From the NCBI GenBank assembly GCA_049999725.1, contig JBNGIS010020547.1:1-28788 (forward strand): DNA of 28,788 bases, given 5' to 3'. The DNA comes from Haplomitrium mnioides. Lineage: Eukaryota; Marchantiophyta; Haplomitriopsida; Calobryales. Position numbers and translations under genes: made by a program. Shown here one piece after another: positions 28,466 through 28,788 of the stretch. The notes beneath the pieces are model-generated. The model searched no databases. It was given only the letters and a program-made list of their open reading frames with translations, and was not told the origin of the DNA. Numbering within the stretch: the first letter of the stretch is position 1; each line of letters starts with the position of its first letter.

Positions 28466-28788
28466 TATAATAGTACAAGCATAAGGTTGTTTTATTTATA
28501 AGAAAATAGAGAGGAGTGAAGGAAGTGGTAGAGAGTCACTTTTAAAGTTGAGATTAGATTACTTACCTTCGAAGTCACTTTTAGTAGAGAGTCACTTTTA
28601 GGGCTGAAATCAGAAGTGACTTGCAAGTAAAGAAAAATGGATGACACCCTCTTCTCTTGTATAAATAAAAGAGCTTCTTAGCCCCACTCCTCATTCTGAA
28701 GTTCCTCTCGAATCATTTGGGTTCTTTGGTTGCTTTGCTTTTGCTTGTACTCTTAACAACCGCTATTTTGAACCAGGAACCGCTATTG
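28466..28788 (+). repeat. LTR of gypsy element E3 (partial, runs off window)
   Basis: Begins TATAATAGTACAAGC (second base G to A compared with the family) and follows the other LTRs to the window end, with TATAAATA at 28660-28667 and a small internal duplication of the TCACTTTTAG segment near 28575-28600. Confidence 0.88.

Overview
The window looks like nuclear DNA of a land plant, most likely a fern or another seedless plant. The evidence is a PPR-DYW organelle RNA-editing gene with long near-identical PLS modules, short GT-AG introns, Ty1/copia, Ty3/gypsy and LINE debris, and AT-rich intergenic DNA. The lineage is an inference from protein style; there is no taxonomic marker. A run of exactly 100 N (15489-15588) is an assembly gap.

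Layout. 1-4000 (+): a decayed multi-exon gene whose C-terminal half resembles an S-adenosylmethionine-dependent N4/N6 DNA methyltransferase fold. Clusters of a self-complementary 24-bp repeat lie in its introns and downstream. 4970-6260 (-): an inverted, also decayed, second copy of the middle of that gene, with the same type of repeat cluster in the corresponding upstream position. 6650-8600: nothing recognised. 8602-9432 (+): fragment of an unidentified transposase-like protein. 9475-10560: degenerate composite tandem repeat. About 10640-15240 (-): one degraded Ty1/copia polyprotein (gag, protease, integrase, RT, RNase H). 16060-16560 (-): integrase fragment of another copia element.

16738-22490 (-): a tandem segmental duplication. 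The right copy is the only gene here that appears intact. As I reconstruct it, it has three exons (22191-22134, 22030-21954, 21856-19577) and encodes about 804 residues: a mitochondrial-type presequence, a tryptophan-rich PDF motif of the kind known from plant organellar single-stranded DNA-binding (OSB) proteins, four PLS triplets and a complete E/DYW deaminase domain. The left copy is a pseudogene lacking the end of the DYW domain.

22440-24310 (-): 5'-truncated LINE reverse transcriptase remnant. 24345-25413: satellite with a unit of about 63 bp. 25414-28788 (+): Ty3/gypsy copies of one family, apparently nested in each other: the first lacks RT/RNase H and is interrupted in integrase by a second, which is interrupted in gag by a third whose 5' LTR runs off the window.

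Only the PPR-DYW gene is likely to be functional. The two observations most worth following are the PDF-PPR-DYW fusion revealed by the exon model, and the methyltransferase-like gene family whose introns carry palindromic 24-bp arrays.
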